Assembly: GCF_003058165.1 (NCBI RefSeq)
Contig: NZ_QBUC01000021.1
Coordinates: forward strand, 1-64,000
Source of the DNA: Paenisporosarcina sp. OV554
Lineage (GTDB): Bacteria > Bacillota > Bacilli > Bacillales_A > Planococcaceae
Direction: 5' to 3'
DNA length: 64,000 nucleotides
How positions within the stretch are numbered: position 1 is the stretch's first letter; each line of letters opens with the position of its first letter. Positions 16,471 through 24,757 of the stretch are shown here, piece by piece. A program made the translations under genes and the position numbers. The notes below the pieces were generated by a model that saw nothing but the letters and a program-made list of their open reading frames with translations, was not told where the DNA came from and ran no database searches.

Positions 16471-17421
16471 CTATTTTCTACCCAATCGAACTCGAGGGTC
16501 GATAACGCCGTATAGTAAGTCGATGACTAAATTAATCAGTACATAACTCACAGCAATTAGCAGAACGGAACCTTGTATGACAGCAAAGTCACGTCGTTCA
16601 ACAGAATTGATAATTAATTGCCCAATTCCCGGAATGTTAAAAACTGTTTCAACAACAGCAGCACCTGCAACAAGAGTTCCAAATGTATGTCCAATAATAG
16701 TGAGTATTGGAATAAAAGCATTTCTTAAAGTATGTTTGATAACGATAAAACTCTCTTTAACACCTTTAGAACGTGCTGTTTTTATATAGTTTGCATTTAA
16801 CACATCTAACATAGAGGATCTTGTCATTCGTGCAATAAGGGCAGCTTGCATAGAACCAAGTGCTATTGCAGGAAGGATTAGGTATTTAATATGGTTCCAT
16901 AATCCATCATTAAGTGGTTTATATCCTGCAACAGGAAGCCATTTTAGTTCAACACCAACCAAAAGGATTAAAAATAACCCTAACAAAAAGCTTGGAATGG
17001 AAATACCTAACAATGAGATGCCCATGAAGGTTTGATCCAAGAAAGACCCTCTAAATTTTGCAGCAAGAATACCAAGAGGAATTGCAACTACAATTGCTAG
17101 AATTTGAGCCATAATTGCCAAAGAGAGAGTGGGTCCTAAATGTTCAAAAAAAGCTTGTAATACTGGCTGTTTCATAAAAATAGAATTACCTAAATCTCCT
17201 TGAAGCACACCACCAAACCATGAAACAAACTGTTCAGTAACAGGTCGGTTTAAACCGAGATTTTCTCTGAGTTCAGCAATCTCATCAGGAGATGCTTCTG
17301 GACCTAAAATAACAGCGGCAGGATCACCAGGAGTTATATGCATTAATAAAAAAACAACAACTGCAACTACAAATAGAACTGGTATTAAAGATAATAAACG
17401 TCTTAAAATATAGCCCTTCAA
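16471..17421 (-). CDS. Dpp/Opp-type peptide ABC transporter permease (DppB)
   Basis: 316 residues from TTG 17421; GAGGAG lies about eight bases upstream and the product then begins KGYILRRLLSLIPVLF, the usual DppB start. The frame is open to 17460 but that extension (LRKELNHRGDDH) has no family counterpart. Motifs: HITPGDPAAVILGPEAS, the EAA loop (KTARSKGVKESFIVIKH) and C-terminal YGVIDPRVRLG. Six membrane segments. Confidence 0.92.
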   Translation of the reverse strand: MKGYILRRLLSLIPVLFVVAVVVFLLMHITPGDPAAVILGPEASPDEIAELRENLGLNRPVTEQFVSWFGGVLQGDLGNSIFMKQPVLQAFFEHLGPTLSLAIMAQILAIVVAIPLGILAAKFRGSFLDQTFMGISLLGISIPSFLLGLFLILLVGVELKWLPVAGYKPLNDGLWNHIKYLILPAIALGSMQAALIARMTRSSMLDVLNANYIKTARSKGVKESFIVIKHTLRNAFIPILTIIGHTFGTLVAGAAVVETVFNIPGIGQLIINSVERRDFAVIQGSVLLIAVSYVLINLVIDLLYGVIDPRVRLGRK

Positions 17422-17485
17422 GTGATCATCTCCTCGATGATTTAGTTCTTTTCTTAGCACTTACGCTTTGTCAAATTACCTCTAA

Positions 17486-17541
17486 GAATTGGGGAATACA
17501 GTCGTTACAACAGATATCTCAACGACTGTATTCTTTTTTAA
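17486..17541 (-). promoter_or_regulatory. Intercistronic hairpin between binding protein and permease genes
   Basis: GAATACAGTCGTT and AACGACTGTATTC form a perfect 13-bp stem with a 14-base loop. On the transcribed minus strand the 3' side is CCCCAATTC rather than a T run, so it is better read as an mRNA-stabilising or partial-termination hairpin giving more binding protein than permease, as in many ABC operons. Confidence 0.65.
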
Positions 17542-17553
17542 AATGCTGATGCA

Positions 17554-19119
17554 CTATTTTTTATCTACATTCCAAAGGATAATTCCTTGAAGGAAGTCCA
17601 TACCTTCGACATTAGAACGTACTGTTGTAATCGTAGTTTTATTTCCGAATTTAACCATTGGTAGGTACTCATAAAATTCTTCTTGTAAAGCATCAAAATG
17701 TTGTTTCGCTTCATCTTGTGAAGATGCAGTATTGATTTTGTTTAGCAAGTCATCAATGATTGGATCATTTGTCCAACCTGGCCATTCAGTTGAAGAATCT
17801 AAGAATACATACTTATTAGGGATTGGCTCTGTAGGGAAACCAGTTACAAAAATGTCATATGCCGTTTCATCCGCTCTTTTTTGTAATACAGTAGCCCAGT
17901 CGTAAATGTCTAGTTTTACTTTCATTCCAATGCTTTCAAGTTGTTGTTGAACAACTACCGCAGAGTTATAGTGATCTTCATAATCGCGAGTAGAAAGTAT
18001 GACAATTTCTTCGCCGTTATATCCAGCTTCTTTTAACATTGCTTTAGCTTTTTCAGAATCATTCAGATTGTATTTATCTTTTCCTGCTTCGCTATACCAT
18101 TCTTTTTGGTCTTTAATCATTAAGCCGTGTTCAAGTTCATAATAATCGGGACTTGTAAAAGCAGCAGTTAATATGGCTTCTTCATTCAAAGCAGTATTTA
18201 TAGCTTGACGTGCCAATACATTTTGGAATAAACCAGCTTTTTTATTAAAAACAATTCCATTGAATCCATTGTGGTCAATTGAATTTTTTACGTCGGTATT
18301 AGTAGAAAGTTGTTCTACGTTATCAAAAGAAATTGCATTTGCAATGTCATACTCTCCTGATTGAATTCCTGCTAATCTAGTCGAAGCATCTGTTACGAAT
18401 TGGAAATAGATATCATCTATAAATGCCTCTTTTTTTCCCGCTAATCCACTTGCAGTTTCATCTAAAGATTGATAGTCTTCAAATTTTGACAAAAGTACAT
18501 ATTGATCGCTTTTCCATTCAACAAATTTATATGGACCAGTACCGATAAATTCGGTTAGACCTTCAGCAGTAGCTGAATCAATTGTTGATTTTGGTGCGAT
18601 AACTGCGGCTTGTCCAGGATCAGCAAGCATGTGCAATACTGTGAATTGTGCTACTGGCATTTCTAAGACAACTGTTTCTTCATCTATCTTTGAAAATGTA
18701 GAACCAGCAAAGGAACCTTTTCCAAGAGAAGTAGTTTCTGCCCAACGTGTCATAGAAGCAACAACATCGTCAGCTGTCATATCATCTCCATTGTGAAATT
18801 TAATGCCTTTTCTTAACTTGAAAGTAATCGTTTTTCCATCTTTACTTTGCTCATAGGATTCTGCTAGTGAAGGAGTAACTTCGAAATTCTCATCAAGTGT
18901 TAGTAGTGTTTCGTATACATTTCTCATGACATCCCGTGTTGCAACTGCAGTTGAAATTAGTGGGTCAAGCGTAGGAGGCTGAGCGTTATATGCCACTTGA
19001 AGTTCTTTCTTTTCGTTTGAATCGCTTTCCTCAGAACCTCCCTCTGAAGAACATGCCACTAAGGACAAAACAACTAAAACAACTAATGCCATAAAACCAA
19101 ATTTTTTCTTCTTCTTCAT
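17554..19119 (-). CDS. Peptide-binding lipoprotein of the ABC transporter (SBP_bac_5)
   Basis: 521 residues from ATG 19119, preceded by GAGGGGGAATATT; the longer frame to 19209 would add 30 residues that read through the leader hairpin. Lipoprotein signal: MKKKKK, hydrophobic stretch, lipobox LVAC with Cys at residue 23. Cluster-5 solute-binding features: AYNAQPPTLDPLISTAVATR, KLRKGIKFHNGDDMTADDVV, FIGTGPYKFVEW. First gene of the transporter-racemase operon. The ligand may be a dipeptide or an N-acylated amino acid; co-transcription with the racemase gene supports the latter or D-residue-containing peptides, which is inference. Confidence 0.92.
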   Translation of the reverse strand: MKKKKKFGFMALVVLVVLSLVACSSEGGSEESDSNEKKELQVAYNAQPPTLDPLISTAVATRDVMRNVYETLLTLDENFEVTPSLAESYEQSKDGKTITFKLRKGIKFHNGDDMTADDVVASMTRWAETTSLGKGSFAGSTFSKIDEETVVLEMPVAQFTVLHMLADPGQAAVIAPKSTIDSATAEGLTEFIGTGPYKFVEWKSDQYVLLSKFEDYQSLDETASGLAGKKEAFIDDIYFQFVTDASTRLAGIQSGEYDIANAISFDNVEQLSTNTDVKNSIDHNGFNGIVFNKKAGLFQNVLARQAINTALNEEAILTAAFTSPDYYELEHGLMIKDQKEWYSEAGKDKYNLNDSEKAKAMLKEAGYNGEEIVILSTRDYEDHYNSAVVVQQQLESIGMKVKLDIYDWATVLQKRADETAYDIFVTGFPTEPIPNKYVFLDSSTEWPGWTNDPIIDDLLNKINTASSQDEAKQHFDALQEEFYEYLPMVKFGNKTTITTVRSNVEGMDFLQGIILWNVDKK

Positions 19120-19135
19120 AATATTCCCCCTCGAA

Positions 19136-19184
19136 TGTAAAAAAGTATTCCCTTCATAAATATTTTTTTTGAAGGGAATACTTT
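19136..19184 (-). promoter_or_regulatory. Leader hairpin with U-run before the binding-protein gene (candidate attenuator or operator)
   Basis: Perfect 14-bp inverted repeat AAAGTATTCCCTTC (19142-19155) / GAAGGGAATACTTT (19171-19184) with 15-base spacer. In the minus-strand transcript the stem is followed by six U residues and ends about 20 bases before ATG 19119, so it has the form of an intrinsic terminator inside the 5' leader. It could act as an attenuator or, as DNA, as an operator. Confidence 0.7.
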
Positions 19185-19561
19185 CATAACAATTTAACAC
19201 GCTATTCAAATAATTTCAATAGCTCAGATAATATTAAAAAGATATTAGCTTGATGAAAACAATTCTTTCTATTTACTACAATTGTGCATTCAAATAAAAC
19301 CAACTAATAACCACTAACTATGTTGATGGCTAACTAATCATAGAAATTGCCACAGTTGCATTATGCATTGGCGGAAGCAATTTATTAGGAAAACACAACC
19401 AACTCAATTTTCTCAGTGGAATCAAAGATAATATGATTAATTTTTGAAAAATCATTGTATTCTGTTAAATCGCGTGGTAAGTTAGTTAACGAACAATTTA
19501 AGAAGTTTTTACTTCAAACATTTAAATAAAGACGTAAAAACTTCATGAAGGAAGAGTAAAC
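19185..19561. promoter_or_regulatory. Divergent promoter region between two racemase operons
   Basis: About 375 AT-rich bases separate the two transcription units and must hold both promoters. No ORF is seen. The right end has the 11-bp inverted repeat described separately. I could not fix -10/-35 elements with confidence. Confidence 0.5.
19503..19545 (+). promoter_or_regulatory. Inverted repeat upstream of RpiR-type regulator (candidate operator)
   Basis: GAAGTTTTTAC (19503-19513) and GTAAAAACTTC (19535-19545) form a perfect 11-bp inverted repeat with a 21-base spacer, centred 38 bases before the start codon of the regulator. The spacing of two DNA turns suits a dimer or tetramer of the SIS-domain regulator encoded immediately downstream. 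Function inferred. Confidence 0.55.
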
Positions 19562-20422
19562 ATGAAAATAAAAGAGTTAATACACCAAAATTATAATGAT
19601 CTGTCGAAGAGCCAGAAAAAGGTCGCTAAGTTCGTTATGGATCATCCGAAAAAAATTGCCATGGCGTCAGCACAAGATATTGGGACGACCATCGGTGTTA
19701 GTGAAACAACGGTTATCCGATTTTGCTATAGCTTGGGACTTTCCGGCTATGCCGAATTGCAAAAGGTCATTCGAGAAAAATTGTTGATTAACGAGAGTAG
19801 CTTTACAAACTATCAACAATCCAAGTTAGAGCTTGAACAGGAACCACACTTTTTCGCAAAAGTAATGGAAGAGGATAGGGCAACGATAGCGGCGACAATA
19901 GAACAAATAAAAGAAGAAGATTATGAAAAGGCAATTGAACGTCTCTCGAAAGCCGAAACTGTTTATATTCTTGGCCTTCGTTCTTCGTTTACAGCCGCCA
20001 ATTGGCTATCTTACACACTCGGTTTGGTGAGAGGAAATGTGAGGCTATTGCGACCAGAAACGGAAGATGTTATTCAAACGCTGAGTCAAATGAATGACAA
20101 GTCCGTTGTGATTGTTATATCGTTTCACCGCTATTTAAAAGAAACGATTCAAATTGCAGAATTAGCCCATACACAACAAGCTTTCATAATTGGTATAACC
20201 GATTCATTGTTGGCTCCAATCCATGCATACAGTCATTTACTTTTTCCGATTTATTCACCGAACAGGTCAACACTTGATGCAACGGCTTCTCTGTTTTCAT
20301 TCGTGAATGCGGTGGTTGCGGGTTTGTCAGTGAAGGAAAAGGACAGTTTCAAAACAAGGCAAGAAACGTACCGGGCATTAAATAGTGAATTCTTATTTGT
20401 AGAAGGAGTGGATAGAAAATGA
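19562..20422 (+). CDS. MurR/RpiR-family transcriptional regulator
   Basis: 286 residues: N-terminal HTH_6 domain (about 1-77; GTTIGVSETTVIRFCYSLGL is the recognition region) and C-terminal SIS domain (about 125-260; YILGLRSSFTAANWL). RpiR-type regulators bind phosphosugars, but several control amino-acid or other carboxylate pathways. ATG 19562 follows AAGGAAGAG. The stop overlaps the next start (ATGA), indicating one operon with the D-amino-acid conversion genes. Confidence 0.92.
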   Translation: MKIKELIHQNYNDLSKSQKKVAKFVMDHPKKIAMASAQDIGTTIGVSETTVIRFCYSLGLSGYAELQKVIREKLLINESSFTNYQQSKLELEQEPHFFAKVMEEDRATIAATIEQIKEEDYEKAIERLSKAETVYILGLRSSFTAANWLSYTLGLVRGNVRLLRPETEDVIQTLSQMNDKSVVIVISFHRYLKETIQIAELAHTQQAFIIGITDSLLAPIHAYSHLLFPIYSPNRSTLDATASLFSFVNAVVAGLSVKEKDSFKTRQETYRALNSEFLFVEGVDRK

Positions 20423-21555
20423 AAACAGCGTTACAAGAAGTGAAACCAATTGTTGAAAATGTATTTAATCATTTGCATACTCATCCCGAAATCAGTTGGA
20501 AAGAAGTGAAGACCACTCAATACTTAAAGCAATTGCTGGAATATGAAGGTTTTCAAGTGGAGACATTCGAAGATTCGACGGGACTTGTTGTCACTGTAGG
20601 ATCTGGGGATTATTGTGTAGGTATCAGAGCGGATATCGATGCACTTTGGCAACAAGTCGACGGGGTCTTTCAAGCGAACCATTCATGTGGACACGACGCA
20701 CATACGACAATGGCAGTTGGTGCTTTACTTGTATTGAAAAAAATAGGGTTTCCGAAATCAGGACGACTGAAAGTGATTTTTCAACCAGCTGAGGAAAAAG
20801 GGACAGGGGCATTGGCATTTTTGGATAAGGGTATAGTGGACGACTTCGATTATTTGTATGGCGTCCATCTTCGACCAATTCAAGAAATCGGGCACGGTTA
20901 TTCATCGCCTGCTATTATGCACGGTGCCGCAAAAATGATTAATGGATCAATCACCGGGACAGATGCACATGGGGCAAGACCGCATCTAGGGCAAAATGCC
21001 ATTGAAGTAATGGCACTTCTCGTACAGGCAATCCGCTCCATCCACGTTGATCCCATGGTTCCGCATTCAGCAAAAGTGACAATGTTCCAATCGGGTGGCG
21101 AGTCGGCAAACATCATTCCAGGAAATGGGGTGTTCAGCATAGACGTACGTGCTCAGACCAACCAAGTTATGGATACACTGATGGACCAGTTGGAGAAAGT
21201 GATTAGCTCGGTTGCGGAACTGTCTGCCGTTGCAATCAATATTGAAGTCATGGCTGATCTTCCAGCTGCAGAAGTGGATGAAAACGCAGTCAAACTGATG
21301 GAACAAGCTATTATTGAAACAGTTGGAAAACAATTCTTAGCCGCTCCCATCGCCACACCAGGCGGAGAAGACTTTCATTTCTATACATTGAAAAGACCTT
21401 CTGTCAGAACGACCATGCTCGGTCTCGGTTGCGACTTATCACCAGGTCTTCATCACCCGAAAATGACATTCAACCACGATAGTTTACTGACAGGAATTGA
21501 AATTTTAGTTCGAACGGTTAACCATTCATTTGACCGTTTAGAGCAAAGGAAGTAA
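20419..21555 (+). CDS. M20-family amidohydrolase, probable N-succinyl-L-amino acid desuccinylase
   Basis: 378 residues. Metal and catalytic motifs of the M20D aminoacylase/hippuricase group: GIRADIDALWQ, HSCGHDAHTTMAVG, FQPAEEKGTGA, GVHL, and PGGEDFHFY. The dimerisation (lid) domain is in the middle. Next to a GNAT acyltransferase and an NSAR homologue it fits the last step of the Geobacillus-type pathway: hydrolysis of N-succinyl-L-amino acid to the free L-amino acid and succinate. The pathway is established in other Bacillales; its presence here is inferred from gene order. Confidence 0.88.
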   Translation: MKTALQEVKPIVENVFNHLHTHPEISWKEVKTTQYLKQLLEYEGFQVETFEDSTGLVVTVGSGDYCVGIRADIDALWQQVDGVFQANHSCGHDAHTTMAVGALLVLKKIGFPKSGRLKVIFQPAEEKGTGALAFLDKGIVDDFDYLYGVHLRPIQEIGHGYSSPAIMHGAAKMINGSITGTDAHGARPHLGQNAIEVMALLVQAIRSIHVDPMVPHSAKVTMFQSGGESANIIPGNGVFSIDVRAQTNQVMDTLMDQLEKVISSVAELSAVAINIEVMADLPAAEVDENAVKLMEQAIIETVGKQFLAAPIATPGGEDFHFYTLKRPSVRTTMLGLGCDLSPGLHHPKMTFNHDSLLTGIEILVRTVNHSFDRLEQRK

Positions 21556-21559
21556 ATTT

Positions 21560-22378
21560 ATGCACACAAATATATCCATTCGCAAATTGGAAAAAAAAGA
21601 AGATCTGCGCCTCATCCAAACGCTTGAAAGGGAAGTTTGGAATGGGGATCCAATTCCGACGCATCAAACATTTACAGTAGCGAAGAATGGGGGATTGTTA
21701 TTAGGTGCTTTCTACGGCGATAAACTTGTAGGTTTTTCATATGGTTTTCCAGGTTTCGCCAATGGCAAATCCTACTTATGCTCACATATGCTCGGCATTC
21801 ATCCGGACTATCAGCTGAAGGGTATCGGAAAATGGTTGAAGGATGAACAGCGGAAACGGGCACAAGAAATAGGCTATGACTTGATTACATGGACATTTGA
21901 TCCTCTTGAAAGCCGCAATGCTTACTTAAACTTGTCGAAACTCTATGCAATCAGCGATACCTATTTGGAAAATTATTACGGTGAAATGGAAGATGGATTG
22001 AATAAAGGATTACCTTCAGATCGGCTTCAAATAGAGTGGTGGTTTTTAAGTGAACGGGTAGAGAGGAAATGGATGCCTCAAATTTCTAAATATGTACGTC
22101 CGTTTGCAGTAGGACAATCTGAAAATGGAAATCCGACGATTGAAGTGGAGCCGCGTGAAACTCATTTGAACAGGGTTGGAATTGAAGTTCCGGTTCCAAC
22201 ACATTTTCAAATGCTTAAAAAGAATGAGCCTGAACTGGCGCTAGATTGGCGAATGAAAATTAGGACCATTTTTCAAACTTTATTTAGCGCAGGGTATGCA
22301 GTGGTCGGTTTGAGAAAGACCGATGAAGAAGTACAATATTACCAGTTCGTCAAACGAAGCACAATTCCATTGAATTGA
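21560..22378 (+). CDS. GNAT-family N-acyltransferase, probable D-amino acid N-succinyltransferase
   Basis: 272 residues, larger than a plain GNAT. Acyl-CoA site: [20 protein letters not shown]; then [20 protein letters not shown], conserved in the NSAR-associated acyltransferases. It lies four bases after the amidohydrolase gene and 20 before the racemase gene. In Geobacillus kaustophilus the homologous enzyme transfers succinyl from succinyl-CoA to D-amino acids, so the first step of D-to-L conversion is the best assignment. Confidence 0.85.
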   Translation: MHTNISIRKLEKKEDLRLIQTLEREVWNGDPIPTHQTFTVAKNGGLLLGAFYGDKLVGFSYGFPGFANGKSYLCSHMLGIHPDYQLKGIGKWLKDEQRKRAQEIGYDLITWTFDPLESRNAYLNLSKLYAISDTYLENYYGEMEDGLNKGLPSDRLQIEWWFLSERVERKWMPQISKYVRPFAVGQSENGNPTIEVEPRETHLNRVGIEVPVPTHFQMLKKNEPELALDWRMKIRTIFQTLFSAGYAVVGLRKTDEEVQYYQFVKRSTIPLN

Positions 22379-22398
22379 ATAGAGAGAGGCGTAAACGA

Positions 22399-23511
22399 AT
22401 GATAATTAAAGAAATTAATATTCGAAAAATGAAAATGACGATGAAAAGCCCGTTCACGACAAGTTTTGGTACATTTCAAGATAAAGATTTCCTGTTACTA
22501 GAAGTGAAAGATGACCTTGGAAATACGGGTTGGGGAGAGTCGGTAGCGTTCCACTCGCCTTGGTATAACGAAGAAACAATGGAAACGAATTTGCATATGC
22601 TTCGGGATTTCCTGATTCCTCTCGTATTAGGAAAAAAAATCGGTCATCCCGACGAAGTAAGTGAATTGTTTACTGCGCTCCGCAAAAACAATATGGCCAA
22701 GTCCACTGTTGAAGGCGCGATTTGGGACCTCTATTCAAAGCGTAACAAAATGACGTTGGCTAAAGCCCTAGGGGGCGAGCGAGATAAAATCGAAGTTGGA
22801 ATCAGTATCGGAATCCATGAAAATGTTGCCGATTTGATCGAAACTGTCCGCGGATTTGTGGATGAAGGCTACAAGCGCATTAAAGTGAAGATTAAACCGG
22901 GCAATGACGTTGGAGTTATTCGTGAAATCCGCAAAAACTTCCCGGACGTTCCACTCATGGCAGATGCGAATTCAGCCTATACACTTGAAGATGTTGAACT
23001 ATTAAAAGAGCTAGACGAATTCAATTTGACAATGATTGAACAGCCACTCGCATCTGATGATATTATCGATCACGCGGCGTTGCAGAAATATCTGGAAACG
23101 CCTATCTGTTTGGATGAAAGTATTCATTCACTCGAAGATACGCGAAAAGCGGTTGAATTGGGAAGTACTAAAATTATTAATATTAAAATCGGTCGTGTTG
23201 GAGGCCTTACAGAAGCGAAAAAAATACATGATTATTGCATGGAACACCAGATTCCAGTGTGGTGCGGTGGCATGTTGGAATCGGGAATCGGACGCGCGCA
23301 TAACATCGCACTTACGACCCTTCCAAACTTCATCTTCCCAGGAGACACAGCAGCATCATCCCGTTACTGGGAGGAAGATGTCATCAGTCCAGAAATCATC
23401 GTGGTTGATGGCTACATTACGATTCCGACCGCATATGGAATCGGATACGAACCTAAAATGAAAGCAATTGGTAAATATACTGTCGAGAAGATGCAATTTA
23501 AAGCTGAATAA
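22399..23511 (+). CDS. N-succinylamino acid racemase / OSBS-family enolase (copy 1)
   Basis: 370 residues from ATG 22399 (AGAGAGGCG upstream; the frame is open eight codons further). All NSAR/OSBS motifs are present: [62 protein letters not shown]. Completes the acyltransferase-racemase-hydrolase set and lies in the operon that, in other Bacillales, defines the D-to-L route. It is the more canonical of the two copies; the paralogue at 12380-13510 belongs to the transporter operon. Confidence 0.92.
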   Translation: MIIKEINIRKMKMTMKSPFTTSFGTFQDKDFLLLEVKDDLGNTGWGESVAFHSPWYNEETMETNLHMLRDFLIPLVLGKKIGHPDEVSELFTALRKNNMAKSTVEGAIWDLYSKRNKMTLAKALGGERDKIEVGISIGIHENVADLIETVRGFVDEGYKRIKVKIKPGNDVGVIREIRKNFPDVPLMADANSAYTLEDVELLKELDEFNLTMIEQPLASDDIIDHAALQKYLETPICLDESIHSLEDTRKAVELGSTKIINIKIGRVGGLTEAKKIHDYCMEHQIPVWCGGMLESGIGRAHNIALTTLPNFIFPGDTAASSRYWEEDVISPEIIVVDGYITIPTAYGIGYEPKMKAIGKYTVEKMQFKAE

Positions 23512-23987
23512 ATAATGAATGCACCGAAAGGAAAATAAGTCTGACATTAAAATATGGTTGCAGAAGGAAAGGACGCTGGAGCTTTCCACTATCACTTGAA
23601 TTTTCAACCTGGAATCAAGGATGAAGCAACAGTGATTTACTGGCTTTAGATACTAGAATGAGAAACGACTAATAGCGCCCCATCCACTCCTCTTGTAAAC
23701 AACGAAGTATTTAAGCAGGAGATATCAAATAACACACGATCCGTGAATGACCCTTTAAGGCTCATGAGGGTAAGTGGCGTTGGTTTTCGGAAATCATATG
23801 AATAGAAGGCAAGGAGCAGCTGAAATTTCATCTTCAGCCGCTTCTTTTTGCATAGAAAGGTGTCATTTCTTTCATTCAAAAAAACGGTTTTCAAATAAAG
23901 GCATTGGGCAAGGTTTATCCTTTCCTCCTGATTGACCGTTATAATTAAATAACGGAATGATAGTTTAGGAAGAGGTGCTTATGCTAG
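23512..23987. other. Intergenic region with small remnant and terminator
   Basis: A 31-codon frame at 23554-23649 (MVAEGKDAGAFHYHLNFQPG...) has coding-like composition but no ribosome site and is probably a gene remnant. The rest holds the terminator at 23811 and the promoter area of the LytTR gene. Confidence 0.4.
23811..23851 (+). terminator. Terminator downstream of the D-amino acid operon
   Basis: GGAGCAGCTGAA pairs with TTCAGCCGCTTC (one mismatch) around an eight-base loop, followed by TTTTTG. Confidence 0.7.
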
Positions 23988-24632
23988 ATGAAAGATTTTC
24001 AAGATTATGAAATGCTGGACGTGATTGGGGAGTTGTTTTCGGATGAAATCTCGATTGCTGTATCAGACGGTGAACACTATGTGTATTATCGTCCAAGCGT
24101 CCGAGTGGATTTGAAAATAAATGCAGGTGATTTGGTGAAGCCAGGATCGCTTGCTCATAAGGCGCTATCCTCTGGACAAAAGGTATCAGACTTTATCAAC
24201 CGAGATGTGTTTGCAGTTCCATATCATGGCATGGCTGTTCCTTTCCACCGAGATGGACAGGTCATAGGAAGCGTGACAGCCATTTATCCTTCGTTCACAG
24301 AAGGTAAGTCTGTTGTGATGGTGAAGACGCAAGACGGGTGGATGCCGGTGCCTTTTACGGATGTGAAATATTTGGAAGTACGTGGGAAGAAAACGCATGT
24401 CGAGGCTAATGGCGTTTCGGGTACCCATCGGAAAACACTCCAGGCTTTTGAATTCGTTTTGCCTCGAGAGTTATTCGTTCGGTGCCATCGATCGTATATC
24501 GTCAATGTCCATCATATCCGCGAGGTTTTTCCTGACACGCATTCTACACTCGTCCTATTAATGAATGACGGGACGAAAATTCCGGTGAGTCAATCTTACG
24601 CTAGCTATTTCCGGAAGTTACTTGATTTCTAA
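23988..24632 (+). CDS. LytTR-family DNA-binding regulator
   Basis: 214 residues. The C-terminal ~100 residues are a LytTR domain (FTDVKYLEVRGKKTHVEANG ... RCHRSYIVNVHHIREVFP ... IPVSQSYASYF). The N-terminal ~105 residues look like a small-molecule sensing (PAS/GAF-like) domain in place of a receiver domain. Its position directly upstream of the CoA-transferase gene suggests that it controls that gene. Start ATG 23988 lies about 11 bases after GAGG; ATG 23981 is in another frame. Confidence 0.88.
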   Translation: MKDFQDYEMLDVIGELFSDEISIAVSDGEHYVYYRPSVRVDLKINAGDLVKPGSLAHKALSSGQKVSDFINRDVFAVPYHGMAVPFHRDGQVIGSVTAIYPSFTEGKSVVMVKTQDGWMPVPFTDVKYLEVRGKKTHVEANGVSGTHRKTLQAFEFVLPRELFVRCHRSYIVNVHHIREVFPDTHSTLVLLMNDGTKIPVSQSYASYFRKLLDF

Positions 24633-24647
24633 TAAGCTGTTTCAGTT

Positions 24648-24692
24648 AGGGGTTTACCTGTTTCAGCGGGTAAATCCCTGTTTCTTTCCCTA
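24648..24692 (+). terminator. Hairpin between LytTR gene and CoA-transferase gene
   Basis: AGGGGTTTACC and GGGTAAATCCCT pair (one G-U) around a nine-base loop, followed by GTTTCTTTCCC. A terminator for the regulator gene is likely, giving the downstream gene its own promoter. Confidence 0.65.
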
Positions 24693-24757
24693 AATCTCTA
24701 GATCATGAGTTTGTTTGTTAGAATTATTAAAATAGTCATAAGATAGAGGTTGAGAAT

